The notes beneath the pieces are model-generated. The model did no database searches. It had not been told where the DNA came from and saw only the letters and a program-made list of their open reading frames with translations. From Prorocentrum cordatum (lineage: Eukaryota > Sar > Dinophyceae > Prorocentrales > Prorocentraceae), in assembly GCA_963575745.1 (NCBI GenBank), contig CAUYUJ010015502.1:180523-244522 (forward strand): DNA of 64,000 nt, written 5' to 3'. Of the stretch, positions 29,489-40,965 are shown piece after piece; positions within the stretch are counted from its first letter, which is position 1; each line of letters starts with the position of its first letter. A program made the translations under genes and the position numbers.

Positions 29489-29715
29489 GGAGGGCAGCAG
29501 CGGGCAAACCGCTTGAGACATCCACCCAATCTGAGCGCGAATCCTGAAGTGCCCCCATTTCTGGCGGTTCCGCACTGGTGCCCACATACCACGCCTGCTA
29601 TATCGTAGCAGCAGTGGACCACAAACAGGAAGTTGGTTTGAGGACGGGGGGCAGAAGCAGGCAAACCGCCTGAGACGCCCCCCCAGTCTGGGCGCGAATA
29701 TGGGAGTGCCTCCCC
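29489..29715 (+). repeat. Two-copy repeat around a spacer
   Basis: GCAGCAGCGGGCAAACCGCT to GTGCCCCCA (29489-29557) matches GCAGAAGCAGGCAAACCGCC to GTGCCTCCC (29651-29713), including TGAGAC, CAATCTGAGCGCGAAT/CAGTCTGGGCGCGAAT. Confidence 0.8.
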
Positions 29716-29761
29716 ACCCCTGACGACTGGCGTGCTCCGCGCGCGCAAGGGAGGGAGGACC

Positions 29762-29792
29762 CAGCGCCGATCCAAGAAATCAGCGCGGAACT
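29762..29792. repeat. Fragment related to the foldback at 42709-42920
   Basis: GCGCCGATCCAAGAAATCAG followed by CGCGGA resembles one arm of the foldback element (GCGGGTCCAAGAAATCCGCG). Confidence 0.5.
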
Positions 29793-30074
29793 ATCCCCAG
29801 ACAGTGCTTGCGTTTAGGGTTTCTTGCTCGGCCCGCGCGCGCGCAACGGGGCCTGGCCCTTTTGGGCCCCGCCCGCGCGCACCGGCCGCGGCTTCCGCCC
29901 GACGACCCCTCACTTGCGCGGAACGGGGGATTTTCTTGCTTCTTTGATAATGAATTGGGCCTGTGCGTAGGTCCGGCCGCCTTGGCCGCCCGTCGCGGCC
30001 CGTCGCCGCCGTCCGTCGCCGCACCAGTTTGGTCACAGTTTTGCCTGTGCGAGGCTCCCACTTTGCATTGCGTT

Positions 30075-30715
30075 GTTTTGCCTTGCGTTATTTAGTATAG
30101 CTGCGCATTGCTCTGCGTTGTTGTACATGCGTTTGCATCGCGTTAAATTGCGTCGCGTTGCTTCGCTTTGCCTTGCATTGTTTTGCATTGATGTTGCTTG
30201 GCGTTCCTTTATGCACGCTGCACTGCACTACGTTGCATTGATTTATATCGTTTTATATTGCGTTGCATTGATCTGGGTTGGTGTACGCGTGCTTGCATCG
30301 CACTGCATTGATCCCAGTTGTTTACATTGGTTTGCTTTGCGCTGCGCTGCGTTAGTTCGCAGTGCCTCACATTGCTTTGCAAGGTTTTGCATTGATTCGC
30401 ATTGTGTTGCATGTTGTTTGCATTGTTTCGCATTGTCCCGTATTTTGTCGCATGGATTTGCATTATTGCGTCTTGGTTTGCATCGCGCTGCGTTGCATTG
30501 CTTTGTAGCACAGCTTGTTGTTTTGGCATTGTTCTGCGGCGCGTTACTTTGCATTGCGTCGCGTTGTTTTGCATTGCGTTTTATTGTTTGCTATCGATTT
30601 GCGACGCAGTGCAAGGCATGGATATGCATTGTTTCGATGTGTTTCGCATTGTGTTGCGTTGTTGTGCGTTGTTTCGCTTTGCTGTGCACCGCATAAACTG
30701 CACCACATGGATTGC
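30075..30715 (+). repeat. TTGCATTGCGTTG domain, ~640 bp
   Basis: The words TTGCATTG, TTGCGTTG, TTTCGCATTG and TTGCTTTGC are strung together almost without spacer. There is no fixed longer period, so it behaves like a drifting pentamer (TTGCR) repeat. Frames over it are Cys/Leu/Ala-rich artefacts. Confidence 0.9.
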
Positions 30716-31380
30716 ACCACCTGGAGTGCACACCACAGTGCTTGCACCTTGCATCGCATACACTGCAAGTCACCATTGTTTTGGGCCCACGTTGGCTAAC
30801 ATTTGATGTCGTTGTTTGTTTGCGGGAAGTGGATACTGAAAGAACGGACAGAACGGGGACGGAGACCGACAGCAGCTACTGCCTAGTTCGCACAGGACTC
30901 GCTGTTGGTGTCGCCTCGGGCGGTGTCCATTCGGGACAGAAAGCCGCCTGCCCAGCAGCGGCCGCGGTCGGTTTTCGACGACGCTCGTTGTTAGGCATTG
31001 CGCATGTTTTCCCGTACCCGTGTCGACCGCGCCGATCCCTAGGCCTGATTTTTCTCGTCGTGGGAAAATCGCGACGACGGTTTCTTGATATGTTTCTTCT
31101 TGGGGGGGGGGCTTTGCTCGGCCACGGGCTTGTCAGAAGACGACTCTAGATGAAGAGCCGTTCCTTCCGGGGGGCCCGTATTGAATCTCTCTTGACGAAA
31201 GGCCCAACCATATGCAGGTGCGGGAACGCATGCGGGGGTGAAGACCCTTATGTGGCCGGCAACGAAACGTGTCAGGGGCGTGCCGAGATGGACGCGGGCA
31301 CGCATGCGGGTTTTGCCGTCAGGGATTCCGGTGCAGCCCCGCATGGGGCCGCGAACCGTGTGAGGGGTGTGCCGAAATAT
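30716..31380. other. No gene seen
   Basis: GC-rich sequence after the TTGCR domain. The only oddity is the pair of related segments CATGCGGG(G/T)...GCC (31229 and 31302) that repeat ACGCATGCGGG-like words within about 80 bases. Confidence 0.4.
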
Positions 31381-31639
31381 GGTTGATGTCAATGGTGATG
31401 GCGATGAAGGTAATGAAGGTGATATGGCTGATGCTTACGGTGACGAAAAAGATGATCATGAGAGTGGTGTTGGTGTCAATGTTTGTGGTGGGGATGGCGA
31501 TGACGATGAAGATGGCGATGATGGTGGTGATGCGCGTGATGCTGATGTTCATGATGACGATGGTGATGTTCATGATGGTGGCGATCCTAGTGGTGATGGT
31601 AATGGTGTTGATCACGATGATGTTGATAATGGTGGCGGC

Positions 31640-31695
<56 letters not shown>

Positions 31696-31790
31696 CGGCG
31701 ATGACGGTGATAACGATGTTGAGTATGATATTGTTGATGGTTGTGGTGATGTTGATAGTGACGGTGGTGGTGGTGATGAGGACATGCGGA
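31381..31790 (+). repeat. GAT/GGT microsatellite, degenerate
   Basis: GATGGTGATG-type units with GATGATGATG from about 31640 to 31693. Low-complexity Asp/Gly or Met/Val frames only. Confidence 0.95.
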
Positions 31791-31997
31791 GGGCAGAGGG
31801 AGGAAGGGGAGGAGGAAGGAGAGAGGTGAGGTGAGGTGATGCGGGGCGCTGCTGATTCAAAACAAGGGCACCACACCGCAGGGCGGTTGGGACAAAACAG
31901 ATGTTGGATCTGTGGATCCCTTTTCCCAAGAGACCCAGTGTCATGATTTGTTCAATACTGGGTCCCCAGAGTTGCAGACCCACCCTCCAGGGCCAGC

Positions 31998-32080
31998 TTT
32001 TCATCCTGCGTCGTTTTCTCCCGGCCCCGGGACCCAGCGAGGGCCCCCAGAGGCCGAGAACGACGAAACACATGCGTTTG
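31998..32080 (+). repeat. Dispersed repeat (pairs with 42538-42613)
   Basis: CTTTTCATCCTG-G-CGTTTT, then CCCGG-GCCC-GCGAGGGCCC and CCAGAG are shared with 42546-42600 in the same order. Both lie in otherwise unrecognised DNA. Confidence 0.65.
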
Positions 32081-32279
32081 GGTTTTTACTTCCAGACGCT
32101 GGCTGTCTGGGCCCCCTCCCCCACCCGAGGACAGCGAGTGCTGCCCGGACCCCTACACCGCCCGGGCCGCCTTGGACGAGGCATGGGGCCCATGCTGGGC
32201 GGACTATCCGGGGACGCCTCCACGGCATGCCCCAGTCCCCGGTAGGACCTCAATGGATCGGAGCACCCCCTGGCCGCGA

Positions 32280-35200
32280 AAACTAGTTTTCAAGAAAATC
32301 TAAGCCGCGATGCCCCCAGGGCATTCAAAAACAGCAAGACGGCACGGATAAAAAACAACAATCTCGAATTCAGCTTGTCGCTCGGCCACCGCGGCTGTTT
32401 CGCTTTACCGTTTTTGTACAGCACGCGCGCAGTTTCCTGTCAGGGTCCTGATCGGTGTTCGCGCCAAGTTATGAATTTCCTGACCCAAGCGCCCTGCCAT
32501 CTTTGGATTTGCCGCATCGCCCAAACTATTATATCATATGTATCCTTGAACGGCGTTCGCGCGAGTGCACGCTGTGCACTCTTTAAAAGCATGTGCGTCA
32601 AGCAGCTCAAGCGTTCCCTAGTATATGTCTGAGATACCGCCTCGAATTTCCCCCGAAGTACTGCAACAGCGATATCATTGTATATGCGCATGTATGTACG
32701 TAAATGTGTATAATTAGGCATGTGTGTACTCAGGTTTGTTGTTTCTGGTGCCCAGCACGAACGCAAGTTTTGTGGGGGATGTTTTTGACAACCGAATGGT
32801 TCTCAAGCGCGAATAAGCATTTCAACGATCGCTTGAGGTGGTTGCGAGGTTACGGGGAGGAGCGTGTTTTGTAATTCTGAAAGTTGTACGAGGGTCTCGA
32901 AGGGTCGCGGGGCCGTCGTCCTGCTCTCTTCGGATGTTTTGGGGCCACGTGATATGTCATGTTTGTTGCGCTTGTGCCCAGTGACCCACGTATCTCGGTC
33001 GGCGGAATCGTCGGTTCGGTCGCGCGCCCATCGGGAACTCCACTTACGCCCATTGAAATTGCTTGCGACATCCTGAACAGCTTGCTGTAAGCGGGTAGTC
33101 CTGGGGCCGTTCTGGGCCCTCGTCGACCCTCCGTCTCGCCTCGTTGTTTAGGGCCTCTTGTTCTGAAAAGTAGCCCTTCGAGCTCGACCGTTTATGATAT
33201 GTCCCCCTCCTCCTACTCCTCTTTCTCTTATTGCGTGCCATAGCCACTGGGGCTGTCCAGCACACACGAAATTCCACGTTCCATTGCGAACGTCGCATAT
33301 GGGTACTGATGCATCACGTTCTTCGCCCCCCGTGCCCCACGGAGCGCCCGAATCGCAAACGGAAGCGCGTTGTAGTGAAATTGCTATGTTCTTTCGTTGC
33401 TTGGGCCTCTGAATTGAAAGGAGCAGTATATCATCTGGCCGTTCTTGCGTTTTCTGGCGGTCTACAGACTTTGAGTGCTGACACACAAAGACCATCTTGC
33501 ACAAGTGAACGCGAGGCAAAATTCACAGAAATTCATCACAATCTTAGATGTCACCTTCGTTGTACTGTTGATTGATAGCATCACGAGGCTACCGCAGCCG
33601 ATCTCGGTTCCAAGCTACAAGCTCATTAACATCCGAAATTCGGGTTATCTATCTCGGCAAATGAAGGGCGGTATCATTTCTAAACATTGCACCGCCGTGC
33701 TTTCGACGAACTATTGCAAATTCGTACAGATGGCCAGCCAATATATACCATAGAATTGCCGCGGATGGTATTGCATACCATGGCAGCGGGCGCAGTACCA
33801 TGCGATAAGATTGCGATGCCATCGTCGCTACTTGCATCAGGGCATGCTCGAGGTTTGGAACCGGACGGCGCGTCACCCCGCTCGGCCCTGCTGCGGGCAG
33901 CGGGGGCGCGGATCGCAAAACAACTGCGGCACGAGCGCGGTAAAGTTTGGAAAGACGACGGCAACTACGGCCAGGGGGGGGCATCATTCCTCAGACGGTG
34001 AGACTTGCGCATGTGCTATCAGCGGTGAAAGATGCGACGGGATGCATCGGGACGACGGCCAATATTAGTTGCCCAGACAGGGGCATCAGAAATTCAACGA
34101 CGCCCCCGCAGGGGGAGACAGTCAGATTGAACGCGGCGAAACTCGGCACGCCCACGATGTTGCATTAGCGGATGTGGTATGAAATTGTAAAACATAAGAC
34201 GTCCATGAGCGTTGTCATAGATTCTGGTCCTCATGGAGGTTACGATTTCTTCAAAGGCATTCTTCATTCGCGCAGACGGAGGCCCCCCTCGAGTTGCACG
34301 TCGACCCCCTCGGCGGCTTCACTCTCATTCGCCGACGCCCCCCCGTCTCGACTTTGGGCCACGCGGGCGCGGCGTCGAAGCTCGCGAAGCTCGCGAATAT
34401 GACCGTTCTGGAGGTCGCCGAGGCGAGCTCCACGCAGCGGGGGGAGGGCGCGAAGCACGTCGGTCGCACCCGATCGGGGCGCAGAGAAGCACGCGGCGAG
34501 CGCCCCTTTTCGGCGGGCCAGATGAGTTGCAACAGGTTCTTTGTGATTTACGGACTAAGAGGCTGGCTTTGGCGGACCTTGGTTGCCAGGGGCTGCGCGT
34601 CCTCATGAACGCATTAGAATTGCCAGATTACTTGCACATTTGCGCCAACGCCGTCGAACAAGCGATTGCGCTTCCCCCGGAGCGGGCGCCCCGCGAACCC
34701 GCGCGCAAGGCGGTCGCCGCAGCGCGCAGGCGCGAGAAGGACAGACTCTCGGCGACAACTCTCAAGAACGCGCCTTCCCACGCCAGGAAGGTCGCGCACG
34801 ACGTCAGCGGACAGCGCGTCGACTGGCGACGGGAACAGTTGGATGGAAGAAACGCTACTCAGCATCAACATGGCTCGGCAACATACGCGCGAACATATCG
34901 GCTGAGAGGGTGGCCCGCCGCCGAAAGGCCATCGCGCAGAAGGAGCGGTTCGGAGCCACGTCAATGACGGCCCACGTTTGCCCGATGGCGGCGGGCAGGG
35001 AAGCTTCGCGGATGGAGGGTCTAAATCAAAGACGCCAGCAGCTACTGGGCTCGCGGCAAGTTGCTTAGAGAGGCTCTGGAAGACAAGGCTTCATTCTGCC
35101 CTTTGATGGGCGGGCGAGGCGTCCAGTTCGCAGTCGGCCATGGCGCTGACGCGTTCGATGGGGCTCGCTCAGCCACGTCGCAAGCGCACCGCCAGATGCT

Positions 35201-36845
35201 CCACTGCGGACGGCGTCGCAGCGGGCAGGATGACGCAGATCAAGACCCGCATTATTGAACGATGGTGCAGCGTGGTCGCGGACAAGCTTGGCTTCTGGAA
35301 ATACGCGCCGCACAAGGTCGTCGGCCCGTTCGCCGAGTGCGTCGGCTTCGACGCGGGCGCGGGGAAACAGTAGTGGGCGGTCACCAATTCCCCCACACTG
35401 GTTCGGGCTTATTTTGACCATCGTTCAAAAGAGGCTCGGAAACTTCGAATCTTGAAACGCTCGCCCCGTGGAGGCGCGCGTTACCGCGCCACATTTGCAA
35501 ACGGAGCGTTTGTGAGGTTTTCGTAACCAGAACGACCCTTCTCTTTTCAACGATGGGTCTTCTGTTTCGGTTTAACAAGGTTCGGGGGAAGTTGATGGCC
35601 GTTCAGGCGCGCGAGGGGGCGCTTCCATGAGTGGGACAATAGCGAGAGCAAGCCCTCCGCGCACCGCGCGTGCTTCTCGCTGTGCGATCGTTCCGCGTCG
35701 GTCGCTACGCAATAATTGGAAGCTCCTGGGGATGCCGCCGTAGGAAGGTCACGCAAGCTCCATGACTACCCAGAGGCATTCCGTGAAGTTCGAGAGCGAA
35801 CACTGGCAAACAGCGCCAGTCGGATCATCGAGGCCGAGCACACGCAGACGAGGGGCGCAGTCACCCGAAACTTCACCCACGCGAAGCCAGCTGTTGCGCG
35901 CGCGCAAGGCAGTGCAATATGCAGACCCTGGCGACCTTGGACGACCCTCAAGCATTGCACTTGCTGGCGCAGCACTGGTCTGACAAACACCATTGGAAGA
36001 AAGTGCTGGGTCACGTAGTACACAGGAAGACGAGGTCCCCCGTCTCACTCTAGCGCAGAGACACGAGAAGGTCGTTTGATAGATAAATCGGGCGCCTCCT
36101 GGCCCCAGAACTGTCACAAGAGACCGCCCCCGTTCCCGGGAAGAGGTCGAGATCCCGGGGGCCTCCTTGTGTAAAACGCGCGGTCGTTTTGTACGTTTTT
36201 CTGCCCCTCCCTTCCCAGCAGGGACACTCGAACATTGATCCGGGACGGAACCCCACCGAGAGTTCTGGGGCCGCAGATTGAACAACAAACACATCGTCGG
36301 ATGTGTGGAGGACCGATTTTTTTCTTGGTTGAACAGTTTGTGGACCACAGCGGTTTGTGGACCGCGCTGCTCTTGCAAGACTTGAAGCCGCTAATCTTAG
36401 ATGACCTGGCAGGTGGCAACGATGCGTTTGACAGTCGCGGGGCCAGCTTTGCATCATGACGCCTTCGACAAAGCGCTGTTGTCAGGGCAAATGCACGGGA
36501 TGGCTCGCCACAATCCCAGCCGCAGAGGTTGAAAATATGGCGTCAGCACCGACGGTAAGCGAAACCACGCAGCACACCCAGGACCGACGTGGCAGAACGG
36601 CATCTGCGAGTGCCTGGCCCGGCCGTGCCCCCCTCGATCAAGGATCTTTCAAGTCGTCGGCTCCCGGTGTCCAGGCTGCCAGACGTGGACATTCGAAACA
36701 CGAGCGCGTGATGTGTTCGAGACGTGGAGGGTCTGGGTCCTCAGAATCGGCTCCCGGACCTCTGCGGGGGAATCCAGCCGTGGCGACGAGAAGCCCCGCG
36801 GAGGCCCAAAAGGGCACGAAGAAGACCCAGGTGATCAGTTTTTAT
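32280..36845. other. Long low-repeat region without a recognised gene
   Basis: This 4.5-kb stretch has fewer microsatellites than the rest of the window and mixed composition. I found no domain, no splice-joined protein and no dispersed repeat copy. One open frame within it is listed separately with low confidence. Confidence 0.45.
34233..34967 (+). CDS. Hypothetical protein, doubtful
   Basis: This is a 244-residue frame that I do not recognise. The first half is Arg/Pro/Gly-rich and looks like GC-rich non-coding DNA. Residues about 90-160 (DELQQVLCDLRTKRLALADL, then ALELPDYLHICANAVEQA and a basic AARRREKDRLSA) have a more protein-like composition, with alternating helix-forming residues. 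There are no supporting neighbours, no spliced-leader or splice-site evidence and no domain. It may be a decayed exon or chance. It is included because it is the best coding candidate in a 4.5-kb gene-free stretch. Confidence 0.15.
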   Translation: MEVTISSKAFFIRADGGPPRVARRPPRRLHSHSPTPPRLDFGPRGRGVEAREAREYDRSGGRRGELHAAGGGREARRSHPIGAQRSTRRAPLFGGPDELQQVLCDLRTKRLALADLGCQGLRVLMNALELPDYLHICANAVEQAIALPPERAPREPARKAVAAARRREKDRLSATTLKNAPSHARKVAHDVSGQRVDWRREQLDGRNATQHQHGSATYARTYRLRGWPAAERPSRRRSGSEPRQ

Positions 36846-37150
36846 CCATAGTTTTGCCGATCGGCGCGGGCCCTCAGACCCCCCCTACCCCCCCCCCCTG
36901 AAAAAGATCTTGGCTGTTTTGGGCGCCTGTTTCGAGCAGGTGGGGCCTCTCCCCAATAGAACGCACTGCTGCAAGCAGCGACACTAAGCAGAGGTCCGGG
37001 GCCAGACCCCACCCCCTCCCCCCCTTTTTCTGCCCAATGTCAAAACGCCGAATCAAAAAAACGCTCACGTGGACGCAACGGTTTTGGGACAATGGGTCGT
37101 CGTCCGAGGGAGTTTCGGGCAGCCAGGTCCTCCAGGGTCCCAAAAGGGGT
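36846..37150 (+). repeat. Dispersed repeat, compact copy (pairs with 56088-56830)
   Basis: Blocks GTTTTGCCGATCGGCGCGGG, TTTGGGCGCCTGTTTCGAGC, GCAGAGGTCCGGGGCCAGAC, TTTCTGCCCAATGTCAAAAC and GGGTCGTCGTCCGAGGG occur in this order here and at 56088-56830. The other copy is longer because it carries extra sequence between the blocks. Confidence 0.85.
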
Positions 37151-37551
37151 CCGCATAATGCCAAAACGCCGAATAAAAAAATAACGCTCGACAAAGGAAA
37201 CGGACGAAGACGAGGGAGGAGTGGAAAGAACGACCCCCCGCCACCACTAGGCCGGGATCTTTAAGTGACAAGAAGGGGCAAGAAGTTGTCCTCGAGTTCA
37301 CTGCTGCTCTGCTCGAATGCTGGGGCACCGTCGACAGTGACGAAACGCTCCTTATAATCGGCGCGAACATCGCGACCTCCAGCCGCCTTCGATCCTCGAC
37401 GCCACCGTTCCCATCCGCCGGGGCGCCCTGCCTCTGGCAGTGGCCGGCGGCCTGGCCCTTCACGACGAGGCCCGACCTGGACACGCGCTACAGGGAGCAG
37501 CCGATGCTCAAGTAGCGGCTGGGCGGTAGTCGGCCCAGCACGCTTTGCTGC
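37151..37551. other. No gene seen
   Basis: Unrecognised GC-rich sequence between a dispersed repeat and an F1 element. Confidence 0.4.
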
Positions 37552-37559
37552 AGCTACTC

Positions 37560-37717
37560 TCAAGTCGGGCGTGTCCCTCTACAGGAGGAATATCAACAAA
37601 TAGTCAAAGAAATCTTCTGGGGACGATGCTTTACTACTTGTTGCATCTTTGGCGTATTTGTTATATCTTCCATTTTTCTCCCAGAATCCGCCTGCAGGAG
37701 GACATGCCCGACCTAAA
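37560..37717. mobile_element. F1 (hAT-like) element with 8-bp target duplication
   Basis: Ends TCAAGTCGGGCGTGTCCCTC and GGAGGACATGCCCGACCTAA are inverted repeats. The interior has TCTGGGGACGATG. Flanking octamers AGCTACTC (37552-37559) and AGCTGCTC (37718-37725) match at seven of eight positions. 158 bp, non-coding. Confidence 0.9.
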
Positions 37718-37923
37718 GCTGCTCCGGCTTTCTCAATATGTCAATAAGCGTGTAGGGGGTACCCCCCCCACACGACGGGGGTCAGCCTCGCCTCGTCGTC
37801 GCGCCGCGGCGGGGGTCGGAGCGCCTTCGGCGCGCGGCGGCTACCCGCAACGGGGGTCGACGATGTGGGCCTGCCGGCGGGGGTGGCGCCCCCCCGACAC
37901 TGATTGAGAAACTCGGAGCATTC
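37718..37923. other. Spacer between two F1 elements
   Basis: Short GC-rich spacer; nothing recognised. It ends in the octamer GAGCATTC that is duplicated on the far side of the next element. Confidence 0.5.
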
Positions 37924-38089
37924 TTAAGTCGGGCGTGTCCCTCTACAGGAGGAATATTCAAAATAGTAAACTACACAATGCTCAGGGGACGATGTTTTTT
38001 TATCGTGTGTGAGCTATGTTTGGAGCATGTGCTGAGTATTTCTGATTGTTCGTCCAAGACGCGCCTGTAGGAGGACATGCCCGACCTAA
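37924..38089. mobile_element. F1 (hAT-like) element with perfect 8-bp target duplication
   Basis: Ends TTAAGTCGGGCGTGTCCCTC and GGAGGACATGCCCGACCTAA. The flanking octamer GAGCATTC is identical on both sides (37916-37923 and 38090-38097). Interior blocks CAGGGGACGATG and GTCCAAGACGCGCCTGTAGG match other copies. 166 bp, non-coding. This is the reference copy for family F1. Confidence 0.95.
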
Positions 38090-38297
38090 GAGCATTCTTG
38101 TCGCGCCCGCTCTTCCAGGGGGCAGCAAGTTTTGTCCGCCAGAGGCGCGCGGGCCCTGCCTCGACGCCTGCAGCCCAAGCGGGCGGGCCCTCCCATCCGC
38201 TTCCGTGCAGACAACGCCCGGGCGCCGCCCGCGGCAGAGGCGCCGCGGCGGCGGGTTACGGTCGCAGCCTCGAGTGCGCAGCCTTGTCGTGATCAGG

Positions 38298-38748
38298 AGG
38301 AGGAGGAGGAGGAGGGGGAGGAGGAGGAGGAGGAGGAGGGAGGAGGAGGAGGAGGAGGAGGAGGAGGAGGAGGAGGAGGAGGAGGAGAGGAGGAGGAGGA
38401 GGAGGAGGAGGAGGAGGAGGAGGAGGAGGAGGAGGAGGAGGAGGAGGAGGAGGAGGAGGAGGAGGAGGAGGAGGAGGAGGAGGAGGAGGAGGAGGAGGAG
38501 GAGGAGAGGAGGAGGAGGGAGGAGGAGGGAGGAGGAGGAGGGAGGAGGAGGAGGAGGAGGTAGGAGGAGGAGGAGGAGGAGGAGGAGGAGGAGGAGGAGG
38601 AGGAGGAGGAGGGGAGGAGCAGGAGGAGGGGAGGAGGAGGGGGAGGAGGGGGGAGGAGGAGGAGAGGAGGAGGAGGAGGAGGAGGAGGAGGAGGAGGGAG
38701 GAGGAGGAGGAGGAGGAGGAGGAGGAGGAGGAGGAGGAGGAGGAGGGA
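38298..38748 (+). repeat. (GGA)n microsatellite, ~450 bp
   Basis: Almost uninterrupted GGA with a few GGGA and TAGGAGG variants, the longest trinucleotide tract in the window. Confidence 0.97.
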
Positions 38749-39700
38749 TGACTGCGCGGGCAGTCGCGCGCAAGCTGCCCGCGGAAGGTCGCGGTTACGC
38801 ACCCCTCGTTTCCGACGTGGCGTTCCGCGCTGGCGGCCTGCGGAGGCCACTGCGCAAGGTCGCCATGTCATCTCGCGTAGGACCCGTCTCCTTTCGTCAT
38901 TGATCAGGGGGTGCTTCAGGCCTCGGAACAAATTAGCGAACAGTCATGCCACATTCATGTGTCAACGGCTCCCCCTCCCCCCAATGTTCAAAGTTGGCGA
39001 CAGGTCTGATGAGATTGATGAGATGCACTTCGACCGCAGTCTCCCCCGCGCGTGCCAACAGTGAGGTTGGGGGGGAGGGGGAGTGTTCAGTAATTGTTTC
39101 CTTCTACCGTTGGAGGGCTGCGCCCCAATGTCACGACAGACACGTTGCAGTCTCGCGTCGGGCGCATGGGAGGGAAGGGGGTCTAATTCCGAAACCTGCT
39201 GCGTGCAGCTGGTGTCGGCGCCCCGCCGCATGGCACTGTCGCGTTCTTCGGCGCATAGCCGCTCTCAGCGCCGGGGGCCGCTGCAAAACCAGATACTTGG
39301 GGTGATTCGCTAATCCCCCCTTGGGCTATCCCTCATTTACTCCGACCCATTACTCGGCTGCTGCCCCCCCCCCATCCCTCAAGTTGTCGGCGCGGTACGC
39401 TGAGCCGACCTGTTGTAGCGGCGCGTCGCGAAATAACAAAATGATGCCCACGCTCTGATGTACACGTCCGCTGGCCTCGGCCACCTGACGCAGAGGTGTC
39501 GCCAGGAAGGCCAATGGTTGCAGCATGATGCTTGCGGCGTGACGTCCCGCGGCATTTGGATGATCGCCTCCTCTGCCGCAGTCGTAATCGCATCGGTTGC
39601 ATCCTGTGCACTTCGACTGGCTCGGACCGCGGCCTGCGACGGGCACCCTCGCTTGCTGTGTTGTGCGCCTGCCCTCTGGTCTCTGCGTGAGTGAAATCGC
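38749..39700. other. No gene seen
   Basis: Unrecognised GC-rich sequence with C-runs near 39365. Confidence 0.4.
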
Positions 39701-39896
39701 AGGCCTAGAGGTTGACACCAACACCAATATCGGCGGTGTTCCTCCACCGAGGGAAGAAGATCCCGATCTCGGTGATGGTGGTAATATTCTGGCTTCCAAG
39801 GTGACCGAATTATTACTACCAACACCGAAATCTAGGATCATCTCCCCCCTGTGGAGGCAGCCCCCTGCATTGGTGTTGGTGCCCATTTCCAGGCCT
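39701..39896. mobile_element. Foldback element, 196 bp
   Basis: The left arm from AGGCCTAGAGGTTGACACCA through CCAACACCAAT pairs with the right arm (ATTGGTGTTGGTGCCC ... CCAGGCCT). Further inside, GATCCCGATCTCGGTG-TGGTGGTAAT pairs with the 39812-39842 stretch. The arms therefore cover nearly the whole element with only a short loop near 39795-39805. Confidence 0.7.
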
Positions 39897-40034
39897 CCAA
39901 TGAAAGGGGCTGTGTTGCAAACGGGTCCTGCACCCTGGGGCTTTTGGCGGGCGGCTTGTGTCTGCGCAGTGGATCGGCTCGAGGCCTCCCAGATAGGGTC
40001 AAAGTAGGTTGGGGGGGAGGGGGGAGTGAGTGGA

Positions 40035-40195
40035 GGAGGAGGAGGAAGAAGGAGGAGGAGGAGGAGGAGGGGGAGGAGGAGGGGGAGGAGGAGGAGGAGG
40101 AGGAGGGGTGGAGCGCGACGTTCTCCACGCCGACGTCGCTGATGCATCGCCGACGTCGCCGATGCATCGCCGTCCGCGCCGACCCCACCCGGGTT
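40035..40195 (+). repeat. GGA tract followed by an F4-like CATCG fragment
   Basis: GGA units at 40035-40110 pass into CTCCACGCCGACGTCGCTGA and repeated GATGCATCGCCGACGTCG, which match the right half of the F4 core at 55919-55985. Confidence 0.75.
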
Positions 40196-40860
40196 GCCTC
40201 TCTGGGAGGGCCACGGGAGCACCGAAAAGGACGAGAAACTTCCAGGAAGCTTTTTCGGTGGCACGTCTCTGTGAGACTTCTGCACAGCCGATGCGGCGCG
40301 TCCCTGCGAGACTGGCGCGGTCCCGCTCGGACACGCTTGGTGCAGTCGTCGGAACTGTCCTGGGAGGCAGCGCCCAACGATATGAAGCGACAGTGTACCA
40401 AACCCAGGGGGTGCGCCCTCATCGTTCGCTCAGGCCGGGTTCCAATGATCTGCAAGGGGGGTGCGGAGCTTGTGTTTCCTGCACCGGTTCGAGGGAGGCG
40501 ACGCGTTCGGCCCATTCTAAGGACCGATGAGCGGTGCGTGTCCCCGTTTGTTTTGGGGGTGCCAGCGCGTGCGCATGGCGAACGTGTGCCATGTTTGCTT
40601 TAGTAAGGGGGTGGTGTGATTGCTTCGCTCGCGGGCCCGGGCTGCTGCTGCGGCCGGGGCGGACGAGTCGGTGGAGGACCAGGAGGCGAAGGAGGGAGAT
40701 TGCAATGCTGAAGATCAGCAGGAGAGCGGGGATGCGATGAGGAAGAGGAGCGCGAGGAGGGGATCATGGTAGCGGGGGCGGGTGAGGAAGACGATTGTCA
40801 GAGTGATCGCGGATAGATTTGTGGACGACGATCAGTGGAGAGGAAGCATGTTGCAAAATA
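40196..40860. other. No gene seen
   Basis: Unrecognised GC-rich sequence. Confidence 0.4.
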
Positions 40861-40864
40861 GTTC

Positions 40865-40965
40865 CCAGGTGTCTAAAACGTATGTTAAGCATGTTTTAAA
40901 CATGTAAAAACAGGTCTACAACATGTTTAGAACATGTCTCAAAAATGTTAAACACATGTTCAACT
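40865..40965. repeat. ACATGTTT/AAACATGT palindromic repeat
   Basis: AACATGT, ACATGTTTAGAACATGT and AAGCATGTTTTAAACATGTA words recur seven or eight times in 100 bases. Related in style, not clearly in sequence, to the GTTCTTAGAAC arrays. Confidence 0.7.

Noticed and set aside
30073-30806. Cys/Phe/Leu-rich 207-codon frame suggesting a membrane protein
   Set aside because: It is the translation of the TTGCR repeat domain; all three frames give the same kind of residue pattern.
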